This document shows positions 20,981-30,331 of a stretch of 64,000 bases of DNA, piece by piece. The notes beneath the pieces were generated by a model. That model saw nothing but the letters and a program-made list of their open reading frames with translations, was not told the origin of the DNA and made no database searches. The stretch is from Streptacidiphilus sp. P02-A3a (GTDB lineage: Bacteria; Actinomycetota; Actinomycetes; Streptomycetales; Streptomycetaceae). The stretch lies in assembly GCF_014084105.1 (NCBI RefSeq), contig NZ_CP048289.1, forward strand, positions 3,109,922 to 3,173,921, in the 5' to 3' direction. The position numbers and the translations under genes were made by a program. The number at the start of each line of letters is the position of its first letter. Within the stretch, counting starts at the first letter, position 1.

Positions 20981-22276
20981 ATGGGTTCGCTTTCGCGAAG
21001 AGACGTCCTGGCCGGGGGAGCGGTGGCTGCGGCAGCGGCCCTGGGTGTGGCCGGCTGCGCGGCCGGTGCGCGCACCGGCTCGGCCGACTCCCGGCCGGGT
21101 GACGCGACCGTCCCGCACCGGGAGGTCCCCCCGGCGGCCCCGGCCGCCCGGCCGGTCACGGCCGTCCGGCTGATCGGCGACGGCTCGACCGCCGACACCG
21201 GACCGCAGCCGCACCAGCCGGTGCCCGAGCGGCTGCTGCCGGGACAGCAGCCGCCGCAGTTCGTGGTGTTCTCCTGGGACGGCGCGGGCGAGGACAGCAA
21301 GGCCCTGTTCTCGCACTACCGCAAGGTCGCCCAGGAGACCAACGCCACCATGACCTTCTTCCTCTCCGGGATCTACACCCTGCCGGAGAGCAAGAAGGAG
21401 ACCTACCTGCCGCCCGGCCACCGCCCCGGGGCGTCCGACATCGGCTACCTCAAGGACGAGCACATCCGGGCGACGCTACAGCAGGTCGGACCGGCCTGGC
21501 TGGAGGGGCACGAGATCGGCACCCACTTCAACGGCCACTTCTGCGACCCGGGCTCCGGCGTCGGCGTGTGGACCCCGGACCAGTGGCACAGCGAGATCGA
21601 CCAGGCCGTCGGCTTCGTCACCAACTGGAAGAGCAACACCGGCTTCACCGACCTCGACCCGCTGCCCTTCGACTACCGCAAGGAGCTGATCGGCAGCCGC
21701 ACCCCCTGCCTGCTCGGTCAGGACCGGCTGCTGCCCGCCGCCCGCTCGCTCGGCTGGAAGTACGACGCCAGCTCGCCCGGCGGCCTCCAGGTCTGGCCGG
21801 ACAAGCGCGGCGGCCTGTGGGACTTCCCGCTCCAGGGCATCCCGTTCCCCGGGCACAGCTTCGAGGTGCTGTCGATGGACTACAACATGATGGCCAACCA
21901 GTCCCACGCCAAGGTCAACGGCGATCCGTCGATGCGCCCCTACTGGCAGCACCAGGCGTACAGCTCGTACATGGCCGGATTCAACCGCGCCTACAGCACC
22001 AACCGGGCGCCGATGTACATCGGCAACCACTTCGAGAGCTGGAACGGCGGCATCTACATGACCGCCGTCGAGCAGGCGCTGCGGGACATCGCGGCCAAGC
22101 CCGACGTCCGGCTGGTGTCCTTCCGGCAGCTGGTGGAGTGGCTCGACGCGCAGGACCCGGAGGTGCTGCGGCGGCTGCGGACGCTCCAGGTCGGGCAGCG
22201 GCCCGACGACTGGCGCGAGTACACCGGCACCGCCGGCACGGCCCGGACCGCGGCCCGCACCTCGGTGACCGTCTGA
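20981..22276 (+). CDS. Tat-type lipoprotein with polysaccharide deacetylase-like domain
   Basis: A 431-aa exported protein. The N-terminus has a twin-arginine-like SLSRRDVLAGG, a hydrophobic stretch and a lipobox ending at Cys about residue 26 (LGVAGC). The mature part contains FVVFSWDGAGEDS and HEIGTHFNGHFC, which match the Asp and HxxxH metal motifs of NodB-like carbohydrate esterases. NodB enzymes deacetylate peptidoglycan or chitin-like polymers. The Asp motif is SWDGA rather than TFDDG, with a single Asp, so activity is uncertain. ATG 20981 is chosen for the signal peptide. Confidence 0.8.
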   Translation: MGSLSRRDVLAGGAVAAAAALGVAGCAAGARTGSADSRPGDATVPHREVPPAAPAARPVTAVRLIGDGSTADTGPQPHQPVPERLLPGQQPPQFVVFSWDGAGEDSKALFSHYRKVAQETNATMTFFLSGIYTLPESKKETYLPPGHRPGASDIGYLKDEHIRATLQQVGPAWLEGHEIGTHFNGHFCDPGSGVGVWTPDQWHSEIDQAVGFVTNWKSNTGFTDLDPLPFDYRKELIGSRTPCLLGQDRLLPAARSLGWKYDASSPGGLQVWPDKRGGLWDFPLQGIPFPGHSFEVLSMDYNMMANQSHAKVNGDPSMRPYWQHQAYSSYMAGFNRAYSTNRAPMYIGNHFESWNGGIYMTAVEQALRDIAAKPDVRLVSFRQLVEWLDAQDPEVLRRLRTLQVGQRPDDWREYTGTAGTARTAARTSVTV

Positions 22277-22307
22277 TCCCGGCCCGGGCCGACCACGTGC
22301 GGACGAT

Positions 22308-23078
22308 CTACTTGTAGACGATCGACTCGCCCTCGACGACCTTCACCACGCCCTTGCCGTAGCGGGTGTCGAAGGCCAGCTGCTGCTGGGCGCTGCCGGA
22401 GTTCGTGGTCACGATCACGGCGCAGTGGACGCCGTTGGTCGTGCCGCGCGAGTTGATCACGATGCCGTGGCCGCGCCAGTAGCCCAGGTCGTGCGCGATC
22501 CGGGCGAGCACCTGGGCCTGGCGCAGGTAGGAGTACCGGGCGACGACGAACGCCAGCCTGGTCCGCCCGGCCAGGGCCAGGGCCGCGGCGTCCAGCTTCG
22601 GGTTCGGCAGCCGGTAGACCACCAGCTGGTCGTGCGGGTCGTCGACCAGCACCGAGGCGTAGCTGGTGCCGAAGTGCCGCTCCAGGTAGGGGGCGAGCCG
22701 CTGCGCGGTGGCGTCCAGGCCGCCGCCCTGGCCGTACCCGGCGCCGGGGCCGGTCCCGGTCCCGGTCCCGGTCGCGCTGCCGGTCGGGCTGCCGGACGGC
22801 GGCGGTGCGGACGGGTGCCGGTGGTGGTGCCTGGGTCCGGACGAGGGGGAGCCGGTGGCGGTGGCGGTGCCCGAGGCGTCGTCCACCGCCTGCATGCTGT
22901 GGCCGGGCGTCGGCGAGCCGCCGCCCTGGGCCGCGGTGGTCCGGTTGCACGCGGCCGCCCCGCCGAGCAGCAGGGCGCCGGTCAGCAGCGCCGCCGCCGT
23001 CCGCGCGCCGCGGGCCGCGCCGCGGCGCGGCGGTCTGCCGCCGCTCGGCTCTGCTCCGCCGTCCAGGCTGGTCCGCAT
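22308..23078 (-). CDS. Putative lipoprotein with Gly/Ser/Thr/Pro linker
   Basis: A 256-aa protein with a signal peptide and a lipobox-like ending (LLLGGAAAC) near residue 44. A low-complexity linker containing a His-rich HHHRHP patch and GTGTGTG repeats is encoded by repeated GGTCCC units around 22750-22780. The 140-residue globular domain (LDATAQRLAPYLERHFGTSY to the end) is not recognised. A ribosome site GGGGGA precedes the ATG. It is convergent with the deacetylase-like lipoprotein gene, 31 bp apart. Confidence 0.7.
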   Translation of the reverse strand: MRTSLDGGAEPSGGRPPRRGAARGARTAAALLTGALLLGGAAACNRTTAAQGGGSPTPGHSMQAVDDASGTATATGSPSSGPRHHHRHPSAPPPSGSPTGSATGTGTGTGPGAGYGQGGGLDATAQRLAPYLERHFGTSYASVLVDDPHDQLVVYRLPNPKLDAAALALAGRTRLAFVVARYSYLRQAQVLARIAHDLGYWRGHGIVINSRGTTNGVHCAVIVTTNSGSAQQQLAFDTRYGKGVVKVVEGESIVYK

Positions 23079-23450
23079 CGGTCCCCCGTGTCCGTGTCAT
23101 CCACCGCCCGCCGGATGCGGTTGGTGTCCGTTGCCGCCGGGCGTCCCCGGTTCCGGGAGCATCCTCCCGGGAGACAGTCTGACGTCCTTCGGGTCCAGGT
23201 GGTTCCCCGGGCTCCAGTCTGATCCGCGCGCGGCCGCCTTTCAGCCTCCTTTCAGCCCACTCCCACCCGCCGATCGGCGGGGGTGGCCAAGTCCCTGGAG
23301 TGACGCGGAGCGGGCGGCGCCGACGGCATGCTGGTCATCGGGACACCCGTCCGTTCCGGGGCCCGAACCGTCAGGCGGCACCACCACCGCCCGCCGCCGC
23401 GGACCAGGCCGTCCGCCCACCCCGCAGTCCACGCACCGGAGCCGTCTTCC
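23079..23450. other. Divergent intergenic region with regulatory-type repeats
   Basis: This 372-bp gap separates the divergent lipoprotein and MprF-like genes. It holds two copies of AGTCTGA (near 23176 and 23214), an 11-bp-period repeat at 23237-23257 and a GC-rich palindrome (CCGCCGATCGGCGG, about 23268-23281). No coding region is supported. Confidence 0.6.
23237..23257 (+). promoter_or_regulatory. Direct repeat CCTTTCAGCC with 11-bp period
   Basis: Two identical 10-mers start at 23237 and 23248. Tandem sites one helical turn apart are the usual target form of OmpR/PhoB-family response regulators. The site lies between the lipoprotein and MprF-like genes. No OmpR-type gene is in the window. 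Confidence 0.45.
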
Positions 23451-25220
23451 ATGTCACAAGCCGCAGCCGCGCCCATGGCACAGCGCGTCAGTTTCCGTAC
23501 CGTCGTCTGGTACCTGCGGACGGTCGGTTGCCTCAACATCCTGGGCGCGGTGTCGGCGTCCTTCCGGAGCCAGGTCCAGCACCACAACGTGGGCGACTTC
23601 TACACGCCCTTCCTGCTCACCGCGGGCTTCGCGTCCGGTGCCTTCGCGCTGTTCCTGGCGGTCATGATGAACCGTCACAAGCGGGCCGCCTGGATCGCCA
23701 ACATGGTGCTGGCGTGGCTGTTCACGGTGGAGTTCGGCGCCGCCCTGGCACTGCGTCCGGAGGTGCGCGAGCACCCGTTCAACTGGCTGACGGCGGGCAT
23801 CACCCTGCTGTTCACGGTGGCGCTGGTGCTCGGCCGCAAGGACTTCCGGGCCCGGGGCGACCGGTCCAACCCCGGGCTGGCGCTGGGCGTGCTGCTGGTC
23901 GGCGGCGCGGTCACCTTCCTGGTCGGCGGGACGCTGGTGGGGCTGACCAACAGTGAGACCGGCTCCTCGCTGTCGGACCGGCTGGCCTACGTGCTGCTGC
24001 GGGTGATCTCGCTCGGCCTCAACGGCTCGCCGGACCTCTACGTGCTGGTGCCGCGCTGGGTCGACGTGTCGATCAACGTGCTCAGCGTCGGCGTGCTGCT
24101 GGTGGTGCTGTACGCGCTGTTCCGCTCGCCCCGCGGCAAGGAGTACCTGGACGCGGCCGACGAGGCCCGGCTGCGGGCGCTGCTGGAGCGGCACGGCGAC
24201 CGGGACTCGCTGGGCTACTTCGCGCTGCGCCGGGACAAGTCGGTGGTCTTCTCGCCCTCGGGCAAGGCCGCGGTCACCTACCGGGTGCTCGGCGGGGTGT
24301 CGCTGGCCTCCGGCGACCCGATCGGCGACGTCGAGGCCTGGCCCGGCGCGATCGAGTGCTGGCTGCGGCAGGCCCGGGAGAACGCCTGGGTCCCGGCGGT
24401 CACCGGGGCCAGCGAGGAGGGCGGCATCGTCTACGCCCGGCACGGCCTGGACGCGCTGGAACTGGGCGACGAGGCGATCGTCGATGTCTCCGAGTTCACC
24501 CTGGAGGGGCGGGCCATGCGGACCGTCCGGCAGGCGCACAACAAGGTCCGCCGGGCGGGCTACAGCGTGCTGCTGCGCCGCCACGGCGAGATCGGCGACG
24601 CGGAGATGGAGACCCTGCTGGGCCGCGCCGACCAGTGGCGCGACGGCCAGACCGAGCGCGGCTTCTCGATGGCGCTGGGACGGCTGGGCGACCCCGGCGA
24701 CGGCCGGTGCGCGATGCTGGAGTGCCGTGACGGCGACGGGGAGCTGCGGGCGCTGCTCAGCTTCGTGCCCTGGGGCGAGCACGGCCTGTCGCTGGACCTG
24801 ATGCGCCGTGACCGGGACTCCGACAACGGCCTGCTGGAGTTCATGGTCATCGAACTGCTGCTGGGCGCCGAGCAGTTGGGCATCGAGCGGGTCTCCCTGA
24901 ACTTCGCCGTGTTCCGCGCGGTGTTCGAGCGGGGCTCGCGGCTGGGGGCGGGTCCGTTCCTGCGGGCCTGGCGCTCGGTGCTGCTCTTCGTCTCCCGCTG
25001 GTGGCAGATCGAGTCGCTGTACCGGGCCAACGCCAAGTACCGCCCGCACTGGGAGCCGCGCTACCTGCTCTTCGAGCGCAGCCGCGACCTGCCCCGGATC
25101 GCGCTGGTGAACGCGTGCGCGGAGGGCTTCATCACCCAGCCCCGGCTGCCTTCGCTGTTCGGCCGCCGCCACCGCGCCGCTGCCGCCGCCGAGCAGCCGG
25201 TACTGCAGCGCGCCGCCTGA
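23451..25220 (+). CDS. MprF-like phosphatidylglycerol lysyltransferase (DUF2156)
   Basis: A 589-aa membrane protein. The N-terminal 230 residues contain about six or seven hydrophobic helices (TPFLLTAGFASGAFALFLAV, LTAGITLLFTVALVLG, LALGVLLVGGAVTFLVGG and others). The C-terminal 330 residues form the DUF2156 GNAT-like domain: SGKAAVTYRVLGGVSLASGD, GRAMRTVRQAHNKVRRAGY, then FMVIELLLGA and SLNFAVFRAVFERG. Family members transfer lysine or alanine from tRNA to phosphatidylglycerol and so reduce the surface charge that attracts cationic peptides. The amino acid used is not predictable. ATG 23451 is preferred; ATG 23475 is possible. Confidence 0.85.
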   Translation: MSQAAAAPMAQRVSFRTVVWYLRTVGCLNILGAVSASFRSQVQHHNVGDFYTPFLLTAGFASGAFALFLAVMMNRHKRAAWIANMVLAWLFTVEFGAALALRPEVREHPFNWLTAGITLLFTVALVLGRKDFRARGDRSNPGLALGVLLVGGAVTFLVGGTLVGLTNSETGSSLSDRLAYVLLRVISLGLNGSPDLYVLVPRWVDVSINVLSVGVLLVVLYALFRSPRGKEYLDAADEARLRALLERHGDRDSLGYFALRRDKSVVFSPSGKAAVTYRVLGGVSLASGDPIGDVEAWPGAIECWLRQARENAWVPAVTGASEEGGIVYARHGLDALELGDEAIVDVSEFTLEGRAMRTVRQAHNKVRRAGYSVLLRRHGEIGDAEMETLLGRADQWRDGQTERGFSMALGRLGDPGDGRCAMLECRDGDGELRALLSFVPWGEHGLSLDLMRRDRDSDNGLLEFMVIELLLGAEQLGIERVSLNFAVFRAVFERGSRLGAGPFLRAWRSVLLFVSRWWQIESLYRANAKYRPHWEPRYLLFERSRDLPRIALVNACAEGFITQPRLPSLFGRRHRAAAAAEQPVLQRAA

Positions 25221-25254
25221 CCCCTCCCGTCCGGCCGGGGGCGCCCGGCGCCGG

Positions 25255-26394
25255 TCAGCTCGGACCGCTCGGCGCCGGGAGCTCCGCGTGCACCAGGAAG
25301 CCGCCGTCCACGGTGGACCGGGAGACCAGCGTGCCGCCGAGCTGCTGGGCCCGCTCGCGCAGGCCGATCAGCCCGTGCCCGCCGCCGGGCAGCAGCAGCG
25401 GCTCCGCCCCTGGCTCGGGCGGCCCGTTGCGCACCTGGACGATCAGCGAGCCGCCCTCGGCGTGCAGCCGCACGGTCACCTCCGAGCCCGGCGCGTGCTT
25501 GCGGACGTTGGTCAGCGCCTCCTGCACCGTCCGGTAGGCCGCCCGCTCCACCGGCTCCGGCCAGCGGGCGCCACCGGCGACGTCCAGGCCCGACTCCAGC
25601 GCGGCGCTGACGCCGCTGGCGCCGATCAGCCGGGGCAGGTCCGCCAGCGTCGGCTGCGGGGTGAGCTCGCGCCCGTCGCCCCCGGCCGCGCGCAGCACGC
25701 CGACCATCTGCCGCAGCTCGTCCAGTGTCTTCACCGACAGTTGACGGATCGTCAAGGCGCCCTCGGTGACCGCCTCCGGTTCCTGCGCGCGGACTTGCAG
25801 CACGCTCGCCTGAATCGAGATCAGACTGACCTGGTGCGACACCACGTCGTGCATCTCCCGTGCCAGCCGGGCGCGTTCCATGGAGAGCACGCTGTTCGCC
25901 AGCAGCGCCTGCTCCCGCTCCTGGCCCCTCGTCAGCTCGTCCAGCCGCACCGCGAGTTCACGCCGGGTCTGGACCAGCAGTCCGAGCGCGACCGGGGCGG
26001 CGGCGGTCAGCAGCGAGTACAGCGCGGACAGCACCGTGGTCCGGTCCCAGCCGAGCGGGTAGTCGAACACCGGCCAGGGCACGAACTGGCACAGTGCCAC
26101 CAGCAGCGCGCACAGCGCCACCGCCCAGCGCCGGCGGACGCAGGTCGCCACCGTGTACAGGGCCAGCATCGGCGCCAGCCAGATGTAGCTCAGCTGCATC
26201 CCGGGCACGGTCAGCAGCAGCACCGGCACCGGCCAGCGCCGCCGCAGCAGCAGCGCGGCGGCGGCCAGCAGCGAGGTGGACATCTGGGTGACCGAGCCCA
26301 GGTCGTTCGCCAGCAGCGCGTCCAGCGTCGCCAGCGCCGCCGGGACCAGGGTGGTCAGCCACGGCCGCAGGTACCAGCGCACCGGCTCGGTCAC
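25255..26394 (-). CDS. NarL-type sensor histidine kinase (HisKA_3)
   Basis: A 379-aa kinase. The N-terminal 140 residues form four to five membrane helices with almost no extracellular loops, suggesting intramembrane sensing. A short coiled coil (DELTRGQEREQALLANSV) leads to the dimerisation box ARLAREMHDVVSHQVSLI with phospho-acceptor His182. The ATPase domain ends with the G box GGGHGLIGLRERAQQLGG. The start is GTG 26394, fixed by the GTGA overlap with the response regulator gene. The signal is unknown. Confidence 0.93.
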   Translation of the reverse strand: MTEPVRWYLRPWLTTLVPAALATLDALLANDLGSVTQMSTSLLAAAALLLRRRWPVPVLLLTVPGMQLSYIWLAPMLALYTVATCVRRRWAVALCALLVALCQFVPWPVFDYPLGWDRTTVLSALYSLLTAAAPVALGLLVQTRRELAVRLDELTRGQEREQALLANSVLSMERARLAREMHDVVSHQVSLISIQASVLQVRAQEPEAVTEGALTIRQLSVKTLDELRQMVGVLRAAGGDGRELTPQPTLADLPRLIGASGVSAALESGLDVAGGARWPEPVERAAYRTVQEALTNVRKHAPGSEVTVRLHAEGGSLIVQVRNGPPEPGAEPLLLPGGGHGLIGLRERAQQLGGTLVSRSTVDGGFLVHAELPAPSGPS

Positions 26395-27065
26395 GGCCTG
26401 CGCCCCTGGCCGCCCTGCTCCGGACCGCCGAGCAGCCCCGCCTGGTGCGCGAAGACGGCGGCCTGGACCCGGTTCGCGGTGCCGAGCTTGGCCAGGATCG
26501 CGCTGATGTGGTCCTTGACCGTGCCGGTGCTCAGGAACAGCCGGGCGGCGATGTCGGCGTTGGACAGGCCCTCGCCGAGCAGCGCCAGCACGTCCAGCTC
26601 CCGGGTGGTCATGCTGCGCAGCCGGTCGGCGGTGTGCCGGTCGGGACCGGAGTCCAGGTAGCCGGCGATCACGGTCTCGGTGACCGCCGGGGACAGCACC
26701 CGGCCGCCCTCGGCCAGCACCCGGACCGCCTGCTTCAGCTGCTCCGGGTCGGTGTCCTTGAGCAGGAAGCCGCCCGCGCCGGCCCGCAGCGCGGTGCCGA
26801 TGTACTCGTCGGTGTCGAAGGTGGTCAGCATCGCCACCGCCGGGGGCCGGGGCAGGGCGCGCAGCGCGCGCAGCACGGTCAGGCCGTCCACGTCGGGCAT
26901 CCGGATGTCCAGCAGCACCACGTCCGGGGTGTGCTCCCGCACCGTCTCCACGGCCTCGCCGCCCGCGCAGGTGGCGACCACCTCGATGTCGGGGGCCGAG
27001 CCGACGATCAGGCTCAGGCCCGACCGTACGAGTGTCTCGTCGTCGACGACGATCACACGGATCAA
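26391..27065 (-). CDS. NarL/LuxR-family response regulator
   Basis: A 224-aa regulator with a receiver domain (VVDDETLVRSG, phospho-acceptor Asp53 in VVLLDIRMPDVDG, LKDTDP) and a C-terminal LuxR helix-turn-helix (MTTRELDVLALLGEGLSNAD-IAARLFLSTGTVKDHISAILAKL). The start is TTG 27065, supported by GAGGAG eight bases upstream on the minus strand. It is transcribed before the kinase gene with a 4-bp overlap. Targets may include the neighbouring MprF-like gene, but nothing in the sequence proves it. Confidence 0.94.
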   Translation of the reverse strand: MIRVIVVDDETLVRSGLSLIVGSAPDIEVVATCAGGEAVETVREHTPDVVLLDIRMPDVDGLTVLRALRALPRPPAVAMLTTFDTDEYIGTALRAGAGGFLLKDTDPEQLKQAVRVLAEGGRVLSPAVTETVIAGYLDSGPDRHTADRLRSMTTRELDVLALLGEGLSNADIAARLFLSTGTVKDHISAILAKLGTANRVQAAVFAHQAGLLGGPEQGGQGRRP

Positions 27066-27376
27066 CGTGATCTCTCCTCGGTGCTGCTCGGTGCTGCTCG
27101 CGGACTGCCACTGACACTCTCACTGACGCCGCCGACGGCGCAGCCGTTGCCGGGCAGGCGGCCCGTGTCCGCGCGGAAACGCGGGTGCGGGCCGTAATGA
27201 GGGTACGAGAGCCGTGCCCGCCCGTCGCTGTCGCCGTCCCGGTGCGCCGTAGGCTGGGAAGTGCCGCGGCCGATGATCGGCTCAGGGCTTGCCGAACCCG
27301 GGCGACCCGGGCAGGCTTCGTCGATCGGCCCCGGCCGTACCTGTGAGTATCCGTGCGAGCACCCCAGGAGACGTGC
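27066..27376. other. Divergent intergenic region: response regulator / beta-galactosidase
   Basis: This 311-bp gap contains a tandem GTGCTGCTCG (27081-27100), a minus-strand -10-like TACCCT (27205-27200) and a plus-strand -10-like TAGGCT (27250-27255). No LacI-type palindrome and no gene were seen. Confidence 0.5.
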
Positions 27377-29380
27377 ATGACCGTACAGTCCGCGTCCGAG
27401 AGGCCCCGGTTCGACCTCGGCTCGGTCGCCTACGGCGGCGACTACAACCCCGAGCAGTGGCCGGAGGAGATATGGCCGCAGGACGTGGCGCTGATGCGGG
27501 AGGCCGGAGTGAACCTGGTCAGCCTGGGCATCTTCTCCTGGGCGCGGCTGGAGCCCCGCCCCGGGGAGTACGACTTCGGCTGGCTGGACCGGATCATCGG
27601 GCTGCTGCACGAGGCCGGGATCAGGATCGACCTGGCCACGCCCACCGCCGCGCCCCCGGCCTGGTTCCAGCGGGCCAACCCGCACGTCCGCCCGGTCACC
27701 GTGAGCGGCACGGTGCTCGGCTACGGCGCCCGGCAGACCTACTGCCCCAGCTCGCCCGAGTACGCCGGGGCCGCCGCCCGGATCACCACCGAGCTGGCCC
27801 GCCGCTACGCCGGGCACCCGGCGGTGGTGCTCTGGCACATCCACAACGAGTACGGCTGCCACACCTCCCGCTGCTACTGCGAGCAGTCGGTGAGTGCCTT
27901 CCGGGCCTGGCTGGCCGACCGCTACCGGACCGTGGAGGCGTTGAACGCCGCCTGGGGCACCGCCTTCTGGGGCCAGCTCTACGCCGACTTCGACGAGGTG
28001 GACGTGCCGCGCGAGGCCCCGGCCGCGGCCAACCCCTCGCAGCAGGTCGACTTCCGCCGGTTCAGCTCGGACGCGCTGCTGGAGTGCTACCGCCGCGAGC
28101 GCGACATCGTCCGCGCGGCCGACCCGTCGGTGCCGATCACCACCAACTTCATGGCCGGGCTCACCGACAACCTGGACCTGTGGCAGTGGGCGGAGGAGGT
28201 GGACGTGGTCGCGAACGACCACTACCTGACCGCCGCCCAGAAGGACAACCACATCAACCTGTCGCTGTCGGCCGACCTGACCCGCTCGCTGGCCGGGGGA
28301 CGGCCCTGGCTGCTGATGGAGCACTCCACCTCGGCGGTCAACTGGCAGGGGCACAACATCGCCAAGCGCCCGGGTGAGCTGGCCCGCAACAGTCTGGCGC
28401 ACCTGGCCCGGGGCGCCGACGGGATCATGTTCTTCCAGTGGCGGGCGTCCCGCAACGGGGTGGAGAAGTTCCACTCGGCGATGGTGCCGCACGCGGGCAC
28501 CGACACCCGGCTCTGGCGCGAGGTGGTGGCGCTGGGCGCGCGGCTCGGCAAGCTGGAGGAGGTCTGCGGGACCAGGGTCGAGGCCAAGGCCGCGATCGTC
28601 TGGGACTGGGAGTCCCGCTGGAACCTGGACTGCGGCAACAAGCCGTCCACCGACCTTGGCTTCCGGGAGCGGCTGGACGCCTTCTACGCCTGCCTCTGGC
28701 ACGCGGGCCTGACCGTGGACTTCGTCCACCCGGGCGCGGACCTGTCCGGCTACCGGCTGGTGCTGGCGCCCTCGATGTACGTCACCAGCGCCGCCTGGGC
28801 CGAGAACCTGCGCGGCTGGGTGCGCTCCGGCGGCACCCTGGTCTCCTCGTACTTCACCGGCATCGTGGACCAGAACGGCGCGGTGCACCTGGGCGGCTAC
28901 CCCGGCGCGCTGCGGGACATCCTGGGCGTGCGGACCGAGGAGTTCCTGCCGCTGCTGCCCGGGCAGCGGGTCAAGCTGGCCTCGGAGGACCCGGGCATCC
29001 CCGCCGGATCGGCCTCCCGCTGGGCCGAGGACCTGCGGCTGGACGGCGCGGCGGCGGTGCTGCGGCACAGCGAGGGACCGGGGGCGGGCCGTCCGGCGGT
29101 GACCCGCCACGGCTTCGGCGAGGGCACCGCCTGGTACCTGGCCACCGCCCCGGACCAGTCCACCCTGGACGCGGTGCTCCGGGCCGCCTGCGCCGACGCG
29201 GGCCTGGCGCTGCCGGTGGGGCGCCCGGCCGGGGTCGAGTGCGTGCGCCGGGTCGGCGCCGGCGGTGACGAGTTCGACTTCCTGATCAACCACACCGATC
29301 AGGACGTGGTGGTACCGCTCGGCGGCGAGCAGGTCACCGTCCCGGCCGGGCGGGTCCGGGTGGTGGTCAGCACCCGCTGA
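27377..29380 (+). CDS. Beta-galactosidase, glycoside hydrolase family 42
   Basis: A 667-aa intracellular enzyme (no signal peptide) that removes terminal beta-galactose from oligosaccharides. The family start YGGDYNPEQWP is at residues 18-28. The acid/base Glu158 lies in WHIHNEYGCH, and the nucleophile Glu315 in LLMEHSTSAVNW. A cysteine set (TYCPSS, CHTSRCYC) matches the zinc cluster of GH42. The trimerisation and C-terminal beta domains follow. ATG 27377 has CAGGAG upstream. No sugar transporter or LacI regulator is adjacent, unlike many GH42 loci. Confidence 0.95.
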   Translation: MTVQSASERPRFDLGSVAYGGDYNPEQWPEEIWPQDVALMREAGVNLVSLGIFSWARLEPRPGEYDFGWLDRIIGLLHEAGIRIDLATPTAAPPAWFQRANPHVRPVTVSGTVLGYGARQTYCPSSPEYAGAAARITTELARRYAGHPAVVLWHIHNEYGCHTSRCYCEQSVSAFRAWLADRYRTVEALNAAWGTAFWGQLYADFDEVDVPREAPAAANPSQQVDFRRFSSDALLECYRRERDIVRAADPSVPITTNFMAGLTDNLDLWQWAEEVDVVANDHYLTAAQKDNHINLSLSADLTRSLAGGRPWLLMEHSTSAVNWQGHNIAKRPGELARNSLAHLARGADGIMFFQWRASRNGVEKFHSAMVPHAGTDTRLWREVVALGARLGKLEEVCGTRVEAKAAIVWDWESRWNLDCGNKPSTDLGFRERLDAFYACLWHAGLTVDFVHPGADLSGYRLVLAPSMYVTSAAWAENLRGWVRSGGTLVSSYFTGIVDQNGAVHLGGYPGALRDILGVRTEEFLPLLPGQRVKLASEDPGIPAGSASRWAEDLRLDGAAAVLRHSEGPGAGRPAVTRHGFGEGTAWYLATAPDQSTLDAVLRAACADAGLALPVGRPAGVECVRRVGAGGDEFDFLINHTDQDVVVPLGGEQVTVPAGRVRVVVSTR

Positions 29381-29439
29381 CCGCTGGCTACCATGACAGC
29401 AGTCGGCCGGGTCCGGCCGGGTCGTGAGCGGGGGCGGGG

Positions 29440-30249
29440 ATGACGACGGGGCAGCGCGCGCAGAGCCAGGTCTTCGGCGAGGTGGCCGAGCGCTACCACG
29501 CCGCTCGGCTGGGCTACCCGGAGGAACTGGTCGCCGACGTCCTCGGCTTCGCGGACCTCGGCGACCGCCCGGTGGTCGAGGTCGGCGCCGGGACCGGCAA
29601 GGCCACGGTGTCCTTCGCCGCCCACGGCCTGGACCTGACCTGTCTCGAACCGGACCCGAGGATGGCCGAGGTGCTGCGGCGCACGGTCGCGCCCTATCCG
29701 GCGGTGCGGGTCGAGAACCTGGTGTTCGAGGACTGGCGGCCCGGCGGGCGGCGCTTCGGCCTGCTGTACGCGGCGACCTCCTGGCACTGGACCGACCCGG
29801 CCCGCCGCTGGGACCTGGCGCACGCCGCGCTGGTGCCCGGGGGCGCGCTGGCGCTGTTCTGGAACGGCGCCGGGGTGGTCGACCCCGCCCTGCACGCGGC
29901 GCTGGCGGCGGCGGACGCCGCGTACCCGGACCTGGAGCCGCCGCATGCCCGGCTGGCGTCGGAGTTCGACGGCGGCATCGGGGAGTGGCGCGAGGCGAGC
30001 GGCTGGCCGGAGGCCGAGTGCCGCCGCGACGGGCGCTTCACCGATCTGGTCTCCACCCGCCACGCGCGCCCGCAGCACTTCGGCACCGCCCATTACCTGG
30101 ACTACCTGGACACCATCTCCCGCTACCGGATCCTCCCGGACGACCGCCGGGAGCAGGTCCTCCAGCAGACCGCCCGGATCCTGGACGCCCACGGCGGCGG
30201 CATCGACATGATCCTCTTCACCCACGCCTTCAAGGCCCGCGCCCGCTGA
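29440..30249 (+). CDS. Class I SAM-dependent methyltransferase
   Basis: A 269-aa protein with the SAM motif I VVEVGAGTGKATVSFA near residues 44-59, an acidic residue in LTCLEPDPRM, and the SWHWTDPARRWDLAHAALVPGGALALFWN segment typical of methyltransferase type 11 proteins. The C-terminal part (THAFKA) matches the same group. The substrate is unknown. ATG 29440 follows the ribosome site GGGGGCGGGG. Confidence 0.9.
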   Translation: MTTGQRAQSQVFGEVAERYHAARLGYPEELVADVLGFADLGDRPVVEVGAGTGKATVSFAAHGLDLTCLEPDPRMAEVLRRTVAPYPAVRVENLVFEDWRPGGRRFGLLYAATSWHWTDPARRWDLAHAALVPGGALALFWNGAGVVDPALHAALAAADAAYPDLEPPHARLASEFDGGIGEWREASGWPEAECRRDGRFTDLVSTRHARPQHFGTAHYLDYLDTISRYRILPDDRREQVLQQTARILDAHGGGIDMILFTHAFKARAR

Positions 30250-30268
30250 CCCCCGTGCCCACCGGTCC

Positions 30269-30306
30269 TTGACCGGCGGGCGGCCCTGGGTCACTATTCC
30301 ACTATT
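30269..30306 (+). promoter_or_regulatory. Promoter and candidate operator of the ytrA-like operon
   Basis: TTGACC (30269-30274) and CACTAT (30292-30297) are 17 bp apart. The -10 is part of a direct repeat, CACTATT at 30292-30298 and 30300-30306, followed by AATGAGTG. Repeats over the -10 suggest autorepression by the GntR protein encoded next. Confidence 0.5.
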
Positions 30307-30331
30307 GAATGAGTGAAAGGGTGATGCGGGC

